This document shows positions 1 through 6,737 of a stretch of 13,928 bases of DNA, in pieces. Within the stretch, counting starts at the first letter, position 1. Each line of letters opens with the position of its first letter. The stretch is from Anoxypelagibacter denitrificans (lineage in GTDB: Bacteria; Pseudomonadota; Alphaproteobacteria; Pelagibacterales; Pelagibacteraceae): assembly GCA_017640265.1 (NCBI GenBank), contig JAGFVZ010000025.1:1-13928 (forward strand), given 5' to 3'. The notes under the pieces were generated by a model that was given only the letters and a program-made list of their open reading frames with translations, did not search any database and was not told the origin of the DNA. A program made the position numbers and the translations under genes.

Positions 1-71
1 TTACTTGGTGATAGTTTTTTAAGTTCTTCAGGACCAGGGGCTTTACCTAAAACTTCATATTGATCTGCCAT
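1..71 (-). CDS. livF: Start of second ABC ATPase gene (probable livF), cut by window edge
   Basis: Only the first 23 codons are inside the window, reading MADQYEVLGKAPGPEELKKL followed by SPS, with no stop before the edge. The ATG overlaps the TAA of the preceding livG by one base (TAATG), so the gene belongs to the same operon and is probably translationally coupled. No ABC motif is visible in this short piece. The livF assignment rests on gene order alone: a HAAT-type importer needs a second ATPase and livF normally follows livG. The charged, Pro/Gly-containing start does not resemble the usual LivF beginning, which enters the first ATPase strand within a few residues, so this protein would carry an N-terminal extension of roughly 20 residues. 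An unrelated operon gene is the alternative. Confidence 0.6.
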   Translation of the reverse strand, partial: MADQYEVLGKAPGPEELKKLSPS

Positions 72-811
72 TATTGCGCTCCTAAATAAGCATCGATGAC
101 TCGCTTATCATTTTTAATTTGTTCTGGCGTTCCATCTGCAAGCATTTGTCCATGAGCTAGGCAGAAAATTTTTTGAGCTAGGCTCATAATAACTCTCATA
201 TTATGCTCTATAACTAAGAGAGTGATGCCGTATTCTTTGTTTACTTTAATCAAACGATCTATAATTCCATTAATTAATGTTGGATTTATTCCGGCGGTTG
301 GTTCGTCTAATAAAAGCACTTTTGGTTCATTCATAAGTGCCATAGCTAGTTCTAATAATTTTTGCTGCCCAAATGACAAATCGCCAGCTCTTAATTTTCT
401 CTTTTGATGCAAACCAACAAATTTCAATAATCTTTCTGCTTTTTCATTTAACTCTTCTGGAATTTTTTCAAATATAGTTAGAACATTATCTTTCTCTGAT
501 TTGTGACTGATGAGCATATTTTGCACGCAGTTTAATTTTCCATAAATTCTTGTTTGTTGAAAGGTTCTAAGTAAACCAAGTTTAGCGACAACAGGAACTG
601 GAAGCTGAGATATTTCATTGTTATCAAATTTTATAGAACCTTGATCAATTGGATGTGTTCCAACTATTGAATTAAATAAAGTTGTTTTCCCTGACCCGTT
701 AGGACCAATTAATCCAACAATTGATCCTTGTTCAATTTTCATTGAAATATTTACGTTGGCTTTAACTCCACCAAAAGATTTGCTTACATTGTTAATTTCC
801 AAAATACTCAT
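71..811 (-). CDS. livG: HAAT-family ABC transporter ATP-binding protein LivG
   Basis: This cytoplasmic ATPase would energise import by the LivH/LivM membrane pair. It has 246 residues, normal for LivG. The nucleotide-binding motifs appear in order: Walker A GPNGSGKTT at about 36-44, a Q-loop region around FQQTR at 84-88, the ABC signature LSFGQQ at 145-150, Walker B VLLLDEP at 165-171 and the H-loop histidine of IEHNM at 203. The LSFGQQ signature and the PTAGINP stretch after Walker B are typical of the branched-chain amino acid/amide branch. Its start shares one base with the end of livM, and its stop shares one base with the next ATPase gene. The imported substrate cannot be read from the ATPase. 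Confidence 0.95.
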   Translation of the reverse strand: MSILEINNVSKSFGGVKANVNISMKIEQGSIVGLIGPNGSGKTTLFNSIVGTHPIDQGSIKFDNNEISQLPVPVVAKLGLLRTFQQTRIYGKLNCVQNMLISHKSEKDNVLTIFEKIPEELNEKAERLLKFVGLHQKRKLRAGDLSFGQQKLLELAMALMNEPKVLLLDEPTAGINPTLINGIIDRLIKVNKEYGITLLVIEHNMRVIMSLAQKIFCLAHGQMLADGTPEQIKNDKRVIDAYLGAQ

Positions 812-1866
812 TATTTTAATTCCACCTGTGCTTTTCTGTCAGCTTCATCAATGACTTCTCCAAATCTTTCAGGATATTTTTCTCTTAGCCAACCCATGAA
901 TCCTTCTGGGAAGAATACGACGATGACAACAATTAAAAATCCAAGAGCCACATACTGCCAACCTAAAAAGAAAGTCCAAAATCCTTCTTTAAATATGTGA
1001 AATGCTGAAGCTCCAATTACAGGTCCCCAAAGGGTTCCTTTTCCTCCTAAGATAGCCATTAAAACCATGAAAACTCCCATTTCTCTTCCGTCAAAAGCAA
1101 CTTCGATAGGTTCAATATAGCCAACAATATTTCCTACTAAACCACCGGCAAGACCTACAAAAAAAGCTGACACAACCCAACCAACAATTTTGTAACGCAT
1201 TGTATGAATGCCCATGGCTTCTGCTTTGTCTTCATTGTCTCTGATAGCATTTAAAACTAAACCAAATCTTGTTTTGTATGCCCAATTTAAAAAAGAAAAA
1301 GTTGCAATTAGCAAAGCAAAACAAATGTAATAGAAAAATTCTGCTCTTAATTCTGTATCTCCAATACCTTTAGGCCAAGGAGGCGTTGTCATTCCTTGTC
1401 CTGCTCCGATTAATTCAATTCCTCCTGCTATTTCTCCAGCTGCAATTCCTAAACCTAAAGTGCAAATTGCAAAGTAGTGTCCTCGTAATCCTAAAATTCC
1501 ATAACCGATTAATGCTGCAACGATTGCAGGAACTATGGCTGCAAAAACTAATCCCACAGCAAGGCCTTGAAAATATTGGGTTGGTGTATGTAAAAAGGTT
1601 TTTTCTCCGCCACTTTCAGTCCACTCCGCAAGTGGAAAAAACATTCCAATTTGTATGCTGGCGCATAAATACATTCCAATTCCAAAGAAGAGAATATTTC
1701 CAAAACTGTTATAACCCATCTGACCACCTTGTACATCCCAGGTCATAGCTAAAATAATAAGGATTAGCATAAAAGAAATTTGAACTTTAAATGCTGGAAA
1801 TAAAAACGGTGCCGTCAAACCTAAAACAAGCAAAACACCATATAAAATTAAATTATTTTTTTTCAT
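811..1866 (-). CDS. livM: HAAT-family ABC transporter permease LivM
   Basis: This inner-membrane permease of 351 residues has many hydrophobic segments and should pair with LivH to form the translocation path. Family hallmarks are the GLRGHYFAI stretch at about 126-134 and the cytoplasmic coupling loop at about 200-227 (TRFGLVLNAIRDNEDKAEAM), which contacts the ATPases. The C-terminus after PEGFMGWLREKYPE is hydrophilic and cytoplasmic. The loop around residues 76-97 (PLAEWTESGGEKTF) is a periplasmic insertion between early segments. Its ATG overlaps the hydrolase stop by four bases (ATGA), and livG begins on its last base. Together these place it firmly in one operon. The family is clear and the substrate is unknown. 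Confidence 0.93.
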   Translation of the reverse strand: MKKNNLILYGVLLVLGLTAPFLFPAFKVQISFMLILIILAMTWDVQGGQMGYNSFGNILFFGIGMYLCASIQIGMFFPLAEWTESGGEKTFLHTPTQYFQGLAVGLVFAAIVPAIVAALIGYGILGLRGHYFAICTLGLGIAAGEIAGGIELIGAGQGMTTPPWPKGIGDTELRAEFFYYICFALLIATFSFLNWAYKTRFGLVLNAIRDNEDKAEAMGIHTMRYKIVGWVVSAFFVGLAGGLVGNIVGYIEPIEVAFDGREMGVFMVLMAILGGKGTLWGPVIGASAFHIFKEGFWTFFLGWQYVALGFLIVVIVVFFPEGFMGWLREKYPERFGEVIDEADRKAQVELK

Positions 1867-2795
1867 TTAATCCTCGATGCTATGTAATCTAAAATTACAG
1901 GGTTGTAGTATTGAAAGCAAAGTCCTTGATCCATATCATGACCTTTTTTAACGGACTCTGACCAGTCATCTCCCTTTCGAATACATTTTTTTCCATTAAT
2001 TTTATATTTTTCTGAAATTACTATTCTTTTCATTCCAGGTATTTCCTCCAACCAATCAGAAAGTAAACCCTCATATTTATCTTTAGGATGTGTAAAAGCT
2101 AAAACTGGAGTTTTTAAATTATTTTTAATTTCATCGTTCATTTTTTGTCTTAAATCGTGAGGTCCTTTCCATTTTTTTCTAAATTTCTCCATTGCTTTTT
2201 CAACACCCAGTTTTTTAACTTTATATTTATGTGAAAGCTTTCCAAAACAAGCATGCATATAAGATATACCTCCTCCTACTTTGTCGGGATATCTACTCAT
2301 AAAAAGTAAAGTGGTCTTGCCTCCACAAGAATGCCCTGTAATAAAAACTTGTTTTCTTGGAACACCTGCTTTTACAAATTTATTAATTAAATCAAGATTG
2401 GCTTCAACCCTTTTATCTAGTTTGTGCTTACCTGTATAAACTTCTGGAGTTTTTGAAGTCCACCAATCTTTTTTTGGTGACATGTCGCCAGCTAAGTGAT
2501 TGGTACAAAAATTGTAAACCATTATTCTTTTTCCATTAACTTCTTCGTCGATTAACGAAGCATGATTTCTAAGCACTGATACCCACGCACATGCCTTTAA
2601 TGCCATATCATTTTCACTTTGTCCGTGATTATAAATCAAAATTATTTTGTTTTTAGGATCGTTAATATTAAAATCATTTTTTACAGGATGAACATTCTTT
2701 TTTGAAATGAAACCATCTCTTACTTTGTCTTTAGGTCCTGCATAAAGCGGGGTGATCAAAATAGAAAAAAATATAATTAATAGTATCTTTCTCAT
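1863..2795 (-). CDS. Secreted alpha/beta-hydrolase (esterase/lipase-like) inside the Liv operon
   Basis: I do not recognise a named family, but the fold signs are good. Residues 1-19 (MRKILLIIFFSILITPLYA) are a signal peptide with a likely cut after LYA, so the mature protein is periplasmic. The nucleophile elbow GHSCGGK at 154-160 gives Ser156. A strand plus oxyanion-type turn (ILIYNHGQS) lies at 52-60. A likely acid is Asp239 in THPKDKYEG and a likely base is His286 in KKGHDMDQG, in the right order for a Ser-Asp-His triad. Cysteines at 69, 97, 157, 183, 271 and 293 could form disulfides. The gene overlaps livH and livM by four bases on each side, so all three are probably made together. I infer that it processes a precursor for the importer, acting on an ester or amide. 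An esterase, lipase or dienelactone-hydrolase-like activity is equally possible. Confidence 0.8.
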   Translation of the reverse strand: MRKILLIIFFSILITPLYAGPKDKVRDGFISKKNVHPVKNDFNINDPKNKIILIYNHGQSENDMALKACAWVSVLRNHASLIDEEVNGKRIMVYNFCTNHLAGDMSPKKDWWTSKTPEVYTGKHKLDKRVEANLDLINKFVKAGVPRKQVFITGHSCGGKTTLLFMSRYPDKVGGGISYMHACFGKLSHKYKVKKLGVEKAMEKFRKKWKGPHDLRQKMNDEIKNNLKTPVLAFTHPKDKYEGLLSDWLEEIPGMKRIVISEKYKINGKKCIRKGDDWSESVKKGHDMDQGLCFQYYNPVILDYIASRIK

Positions 2796-3685
2796 TTTAA
2801 ATATTCCCTTTTCCTAGAAAGTTTAAATCTTCTGTAAACAAGAATAAGAACTAGCAACGTGAAAACAGCCCCTATTCTAAATTCTGTTCCTAAAATATAA
2901 TCTGCAAATTCTTCAAAAACTCCAAGTCCCATTCCTGATAAAGCAACCCCTGGTAAATTTCCAAGACCTGCAATAATTACAATCATAAAAGATCGGACCG
3001 TGTACGGTAATCCCACATAAGGATGGAGCGTAAAGGTAATTGCAATTAAAGCACCTGCCACACCGCAAAGGGCTGCATTAATTCCAAATGTTGCTGCGTA
3101 AACTTTTTCAGTATCCACGCCTAAAATTTTTGCTGCTCTTGCGTTTTGTGCCGTTGCTCTAATGGCTCGGCCCAATTTAGATCGCTTCATATAAATAATC
3201 AAAAAGATAGCAAAGACAACGCTCACTATTGCAGAAAAAATTTTTGAATTAGGCAAGGTAACCGAGTTATCAAATAACATTGTCGTTCCAAAATTTGATT
3301 GAGCGACAACCACATCAGCTCCAAAAACAAAATTCATTAACTGTTGCATTAAAATACTGATACCAAATGTTGCTAAAATTGAAATAAATAGATCTCGATC
3401 AACTACTTTGTTGATCACTAATTTATAAAGTCCCCATCCCACAAAATACATAATGATCGGAGAAACAATAATTCCGAACGCAGGATGAATGCCTGCCACA
3501 TACATGAAGTAAGCAATGTAACCACCCATGATTACAAGATCGCCTTGGGCAATATTAATAATATTCATCACACCCCATTGAAGTGCCATACCGTAAGCAA
3601 TTAAAGCAAAGAGAATTCCAAGCAAGATTCCATCCATAGAAGCTTGAACCATTAGGATTGGAGCTTTAAAAATTAAATAATCCAT
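2792..3685 (-). CDS. livH: HAAT-family ABC transporter permease LivH
   Basis: This is an integral inner-membrane permease of 297 residues, the usual LivH length. Family-typical features are the segment GMALQWGVMNIINIAQGDLV at about 32-51 and the cytoplasmic ATPase-coupling loop at about 171-194 (LGRAIRATAQNARAAKILGV and following), with hydrophobic segments before and after. The ATG follows an intrinsic terminator by only about ten bases (AAAATAATTT). No Shine-Dalgarno sequence is present, so translation probably relies on an unstructured AT-rich leader and on readthrough from the binding-protein gene. Its TGA overlaps the ATG of the hydrolase gene (ATGA). The transported solute is not determined by this subunit. 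Confidence 0.93.
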   Translation of the reverse strand: MDYLIFKAPILMVQASMDGILLGILFALIAYGMALQWGVMNIINIAQGDLVIMGGYIAYFMYVAGIHPAFGIIVSPIIMYFVGWGLYKLVINKVVDRDLFISILATFGISILMQQLMNFVFGADVVVAQSNFGTTMLFDNSVTLPNSKIFSAIVSVVFAIFLIIYMKRSKLGRAIRATAQNARAAKILGVDTEKVYAATFGINAALCGVAGALIAITFTLHPYVGLPYTVRSFMIVIIAGLGNLPGVALSGMGLGVFEEFADYILGTEFRIGAVFTLLVLILVYRRFKLSRKREYLK

Positions 3686-3695
3686 AAATTATTTT

Positions 3696-3729
3696 AAAAA
3701 AAATACCCCCTAATAATTAGGGGGTATTT
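3696..3729 (-). terminator. Intrinsic terminator/attenuator between binding protein and livH
   Basis: A near-perfect inverted repeat at 3701-3729 (arms AAATACCCCCTAAT and ATTAGGGGGTATTT, one base between them) contains five consecutive G-C pairs. On the minus strand it is followed by eight T residues. It lies just after the binding-protein stop codon and about ten bases before the livH start. This is the classic position for a partial terminator that makes the binding protein more abundant than the membrane subunits. Confidence 0.88.
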
Positions 3730-3747
3730 TGTATTAAGATTCAACTA

Positions 3748-4986
3748 TTATCTTTTAGACCAAGAAGGTACTGGGTGAACTAACTTAGCTGAAGCCCATT
3801 TTGTTGGAGCAACAACTTTGTTCTCACATTTGTCACCTTTACATCTAACTTGAAATAAAACCATTGGCTTAGCAGTATTTTGACCGCCAGAACCAAATTT
3901 TATGTTTCCATAAAACGTTTGCATATCAGTTTTAGCCAAAGCACCACGTAGTTTTTCTGTGTCAAAAGAATTAGCTCTTTCGAACGCATCTTTATAAACT
4001 AACAAGGCAGCAGAAGATTCTGCAGCTTGGTAAGGTGGAGCATAACCGTACTCCTTAGTGAAGTCTTTGTCATACTTCTTGCCATTGCCAAAAAATTTAT
4101 CTTTGTATGATAAAGTTTTGTGCCACTGTGCTGCACATAATGCATACTCTGATTTTTTACCATGTTGTTTGGCAAGTTTAGAGGCGTCACAATGTGTCAT
4201 AGCCAACATTGGAACGTCAACTTTCATTTCAGCAATTTGTCTGATTGCAGTTAGAGCGCCTTTAGAGTGACCAGATACTACAAGCACATCAGGTTTAGTT
4301 GCTTTAACTTTTGCCAATGTTGCTGCCATATCATTTAACTCTTTTGGTAGCTTGTCATCGATGATAATTTTAGATCCAGTTCTTTTAGCTGCATCAACAA
4401 TACCTAATCTCACGTCTTGTGAGAAAGCATCTTGTTCGAATGCCATTGCAATCTTAACTGGCTTACCACCGTTTTTTTCTACTGCAAGATCGATCGCTAC
4501 TTCAAGGTATTGGTTTGCTGGTGATAGCACTGCAAACAAATATTTATAACCTTTGGTAAATAAAGATCTTGATGCACCATTTGCTTCAACCATAGGAATT
4601 TTATTCTCCTCAGTTACTGGTGCCATAGCTTTCGTTAAACCTGAACTGTAAGGCCCAAGCATATACTTAATGCCATCTTGTTTAATTAATCTTTCAGCTA
4701 GTTGAGCGGCTCTCTTTGAATTTGACTCATCGTCGTAATAAATGATTTCAAATTTATAAGATTTTCCACCAACTTTTACACCACCCTTGCTGTTAATTCT
4801 TTCAACAGCTAAGTTGTAGCCATTTTGAGTGTGCTTTCCGTTGGTCGAATACTTCCCGGTAAGAGACACTGCAGCGCCTAGTACGATGTATTCGCCTTCA
4901 ACTTTCGCAAATGAAGATGAAACACTAGTAAAGGCTAGAGCGATTGCCGAAAGAATAGTAACAAGAAGCTTTGATATCTTATTCAT
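3748..4986 (-). CDS. Periplasmic substrate-binding protein of HAAT/Liv-type ABC importer
   Basis: This is the ligand-capturing component of the importer. Residues 1-27 form a signal peptide ending SSSFA, with cleavage before KVEGEY. The mature part is a type I periplasmic-binding-protein fold: LGAAVSLTGKYSTNG at 36-50, a LAVERINSKGGV segment at 59-70, and a hinge and second lobe through 412. It ends with HPVPSW, similar to the end of many amino acid/amide-binding proteins. At 412 residues it is somewhat longer than LivJ/LivK. Cysteines 266, 284, 382 and 387 could make two disulfides. The start is supported by AAGGAG five bases before the ATG (4992-4997). It is the first gene of the operon, separated from livH by a terminator. 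The ligand could be an amino acid, amide, urea-like compound or an aromatic/carboxylate, and I cannot choose among them. Confidence 0.92.
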   Translation of the reverse strand: MNKISKLLVTILSAIALAFTSVSSSFAKVEGEYIVLGAAVSLTGKYSTNGKHTQNGYNLAVERINSKGGVKVGGKSYKFEIIYYDDESNSKRAAQLAERLIKQDGIKYMLGPYSSGLTKAMAPVTEENKIPMVEANGASRSLFTKGYKYLFAVLSPANQYLEVAIDLAVEKNGGKPVKIAMAFEQDAFSQDVRLGIVDAAKRTGSKIIIDDKLPKELNDMAATLAKVKATKPDVLVVSGHSKGALTAIRQIAEMKVDVPMLAMTHCDASKLAKQHGKKSEYALCAAQWHKTLSYKDKFFGNGKKYDKDFTKEYGYAPPYQAAESSAALLVYKDAFERANSFDTEKLRGALAKTDMQTFYGNIKFGSGGQNTAKPMVLFQVRCKGDKCENKVVAPTKWASAKLVHPVPSWSKR

Positions 4987-4991
4987 TCTCT

Positions 4992-4997
4992 CTCCTT
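4992..4997 (-). promoter_or_regulatory. Strong ribosome binding site of the binding-protein gene
   Basis: AAGGAG on the minus strand lies five bases before the ATG. It is one of the few clear Shine-Dalgarno sites in this window and fits high expression of the periplasmic binding protein. Confidence 0.8.
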
Positions 4998-5002
4998 ATA
5001 GT

Positions 5003-5020
5003 TATTATTAATTAATAATA
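5003..5020. promoter_or_regulatory. 18-bp perfect palindrome near the start of the importer transcript
   Basis: TATTATTAATTAATAATA is its own reverse complement. It lies between the predicted -10 box and the ribosome binding site of the binding-protein gene, about where transcription would begin. It could be a dimeric repressor operator. The all-A/T composition in an AT-rich genome means chance is a real alternative. Confidence 0.35.
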
Positions 5021-5025
5021 CTTTG

Positions 5026-5054
5026 ATTAAACCAATTTTTTTTCCCTTTAACAA
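5026..5054 (-). promoter_or_regulatory. Candidate sigma-70 promoter of the importer operon
   Basis: On the minus strand a TTGTTA box (5049-5054) is separated by 17 bases, including an A8 tract, from TTTAAT (5026-5031). Transcription would start near 5019, giving a leader of roughly 30 bases before the binding-protein ATG. The spacing is ideal and the -10 matches five of six consensus bases. Confidence 0.5.
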
Positions 5055-5119
5055 CCAGTTATAAGTTTTTTATAAGGGGTATGCTGTAATATAATGGAAG
5101 AGATTGTTCTGAAACAAAT

Positions 5120-5728
5120 TTAGATTTTTGTTGCAACTATAATAGCGATAAGAACTAATACACACGCTGAGATTGTATTCAAAATTCTAGGATTACCCTT
5201 TAACCAGGTGGCAATTTTCTCTGCGGCAAAAGCGTAGATCATTAGGGTTAAAAAATCTAACGAAACATAAGTGATAGCTAAAATAAAAAATTGAAACAAA
5301 ACATTTGTTTCAAAATTGATAAACTGAATAAAGATAGTGCCAAAAAATACTAAAGCTTTAGGGCTTAATCCGGCCACCAAAAATCCATCTCTATAAAATG
5401 AAAATACACTTTTAGAAACTTTACCTACTGAACGAATGGTTTTTATTTTTGCCGTGAAAGTTTCATAAGCCAGGTATAAAACATATAAAATTCCAGCCCA
5501 TTTAAAATAAACAAAGATTTCCGGTTTGTCCTCTAATAAAGATCCAATGACAAAAACGATCAATATCATCTGAACAAAGTTTGCAGAAATATCCCCCAAA
5601 GCTGTCCAGACAGAGTTTTTTATCCCGTAGTTTATAGTATGAGAAACAATTACAATACGGGGAGTTCCTGGGGTAATAAACATGAAGAGAATCAGTTGTA
5701 AATATAAAAAATAATTTAAAGGCAGCAT
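5120..5728 (-). CDS. LysE/RhtB family amino acid exporter
   Basis: This is an inner-membrane protein of 202 residues, the normal size of the LysE/RhtB family, which exports amino acids or their derivatives. Hydrophobic segments alternate with short loops along the whole length. The N-terminal motif FMFITPGTPRIVIVSHTINYG (about 15-35) corresponds to the conserved ITPGP region, here with an extra Thr (PGTP). GFLVAGLSPKALVFFGTIF (about 114-132) corresponds to the second conserved GFL...NPK region. A ribosome binding site AAAGGA precedes the ATG closely. The gene diverges from the glutaredoxin gene across 33 bases. It may be a safety valve for amino acids accumulated by import and demethylation, but its substrate cannot be deduced. 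Confidence 0.88.
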   Translation of the reverse strand: MLPLNYFLYLQLILFMFITPGTPRIVIVSHTINYGIKNSVWTALGDISANFVQMILIVFVIGSLLEDKPEIFVYFKWAGILYVLYLAYETFTAKIKTIRSVGKVSKSVFSFYRDGFLVAGLSPKALVFFGTIFIQFINFETNVLFQFFILAITYVSLDFLTLMIYAFAAEKIATWLKGNPRILNTISACVLVLIAIIVATKI

Positions 5729-5732
5729 TTCC

Positions 5733-5760
5733 TTTTATTTATACAATGATATAAATAAAA
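5733..5760. promoter_or_regulatory. Symmetric divergent promoter region with 11-bp inverted repeat
   Basis: TTTTATTTATA at 5733-5743 and TATAAATAAAA at 5750-5760 are exact inverse copies around CAATGA. Each arm contains a TATAAA facing outward: 5738-5743 towards the exporter and 5750-5755 towards glutaredoxin. For the exporter, TTCATA at 5761-5766 lies exactly 17 bases upstream of its TATAAA. The glutaredoxin side lacks a good -35. From TATAAA, transcription would start at or next to the glutaredoxin ATG, predicting a leaderless or nearly leaderless message. Confidence 0.5.
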
Positions 5761-5761
5761 T

Positions 5762-6016
5762 ATGAAGGATGTTTTGATGTATACTGGTGATTATTGCCCT
5801 TATTGCAGGGCCGCCAAAGCCTTGCTTGAAAGTAAAAATATCAAAATCAATGAGATTGATGTTTGGAAAGATGAGATTAAGAGAGCTGAAATGCAAAAGC
5901 GTACTGGAGGAGCAAAAACAATTCCTCAAATTTTTATTGGAGATCATTATGTTGGCGGAAACGAGGAACTGCAAGCTTTACATAGGCAGGGAAAACTTGA
6001 TCAACTTTTAAAATAA
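5762..6016 (+). CDS. grxC: Glutaredoxin 3-type (GrxC)
   Basis: This is a small cytoplasmic thiol-disulfide oxidoreductase that uses glutathione to reduce protein disulfides and mixed disulfides. Its 84 residues equal the usual length of bacterial Grx3. The dithiol active site is CPYC at 12-15, the cis-proline is in TIPQIFI (Pro55), and the glutathione-binding GG is at 65-66 in VGGNEEL. Starting at 5762 gives the family-like beginning MKDVLMYTGDYCPYC. An in-frame ATG at 5777 has a better ribosome site (AAGGAT inside the coding region) but would remove the first beta strand, so I keep the upstream start. It ends three bases from the converging ccdA stop. Confidence 0.95.
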   Translation: MKDVLMYTGDYCPYCRAAKALLESKNIKINEIDVWKDEIKRAEMQKRTGGAKTIPQIFIGDHYVGGNEELQALHRQGKLDQLLK

Positions 6017-6019
6017 AAT

Positions 6020-6733
6020 TTATCCAAATTTTTCTAAAAAAGGAACCGCTTCCAATATATAAAATCCTAAAGTTTGCAATTTATCAGTTAGTATCAAAAT
6101 ACCTGTCGCCAATAAAATAATGCCGCCTGTCATGGAAATCAAATTCATATTTTTTTTTAAATTTTTTGAAACTTCTAAAAATCTTGCAATACCATATCCG
6201 GATAGTACAAAAGGTATTGCTAAACCTAATGAATAAAAGCTTAAAAGCAAAATTCCCTTCCCAAGACTTGTTTCTGTAGCGGCTAAAGCCAAAATGGAAC
6301 CTAATACTGGGCCTATACAAGGAGTCCAACCGAAACCAAAGGCACCACCAACAATAAATGGAAAAAACAAATTGTTCGAATAATTCTTAGTATAAAATCT
6401 TTTTTCTCTATTGAGTAGATTTAAATTAAAAATGCCCATTAATTGTAAGGAAAATATGATTATTATTATGCCTGCTACAATTTTAAGTGAATTTGAATAT
6501 TCCAATAACAAATTTCCAATAAATGAAGCGGTGGCACCAAAAAAAATAAAAACTAATGAAAATCCTAGTGAAAATAAAATGGTTTTTAATAAAACTTTTT
6601 TCCTCTGCTCAACAATATCGTTAAGACTTTGCCCAGAAATATAAGAAATATATCCAGGTATTAAAGGTAAAACACAAGGTGATAAAAAACTAATTAGTCC
6701 AGCGCCGAAAGCAATAATCAAATTTAAAATCAT
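6020..6733 (-). CDS. ccdA: Cytochrome c biogenesis/thiol electron carrier CcdA
   Basis: This is an inner-membrane protein of 237 residues with about six hydrophobic segments. It passes electrons from cytoplasmic thioredoxin to periplasmic thiol proteins, for example in cytochrome c maturation. The two redox cysteines sit in the expected proline-rich contexts: Cys20 in FLSPCVLPLIPGYIS and Cys139 in GWTPCIGPVLGS. The length matches CcdA rather than full DsbD, as no periplasmic domains are attached. It begins four bases after the msrB stop with no ribosome site of its own, so it is probably translated by coupling. The partner thioredoxin-like protein is not in the window. Confidence 0.93.
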   Translation of the reverse strand: MILNLIIAFGAGLISFLSPCVLPLIPGYISYISGQSLNDIVEQRKKVLLKTILFSLGFSLVFIFFGATASFIGNLLLEYSNSLKIVAGIIIIIFSLQLMGIFNLNLLNREKRFYTKNYSNNLFFPFIVGGAFGFGWTPCIGPVLGSILALAATETSLGKGILLLSFYSLGLAIPFVLSGYGIARFLEVSKNLKKNMNLISMTGGIILLATGILILTDKLQTLGFYILEAVPFLEKFG

Positions 6734-6737
6734 AAAG

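Noticed and set aside
1386..1748. Open frame of 120 codons on the plus strand
   Set aside because: It lies wholly antisense to livM, whose membrane-permease sequence and operon overlaps are clear; its translation is low-complexity Leu/Gln-rich with no recognisable domain.
5735..5974. Open frame of 79 codons on the minus strand
   Set aside because: It is antisense to the glutaredoxin gene and overlaps its promoter region; the glutaredoxin has a full active site and correct length.
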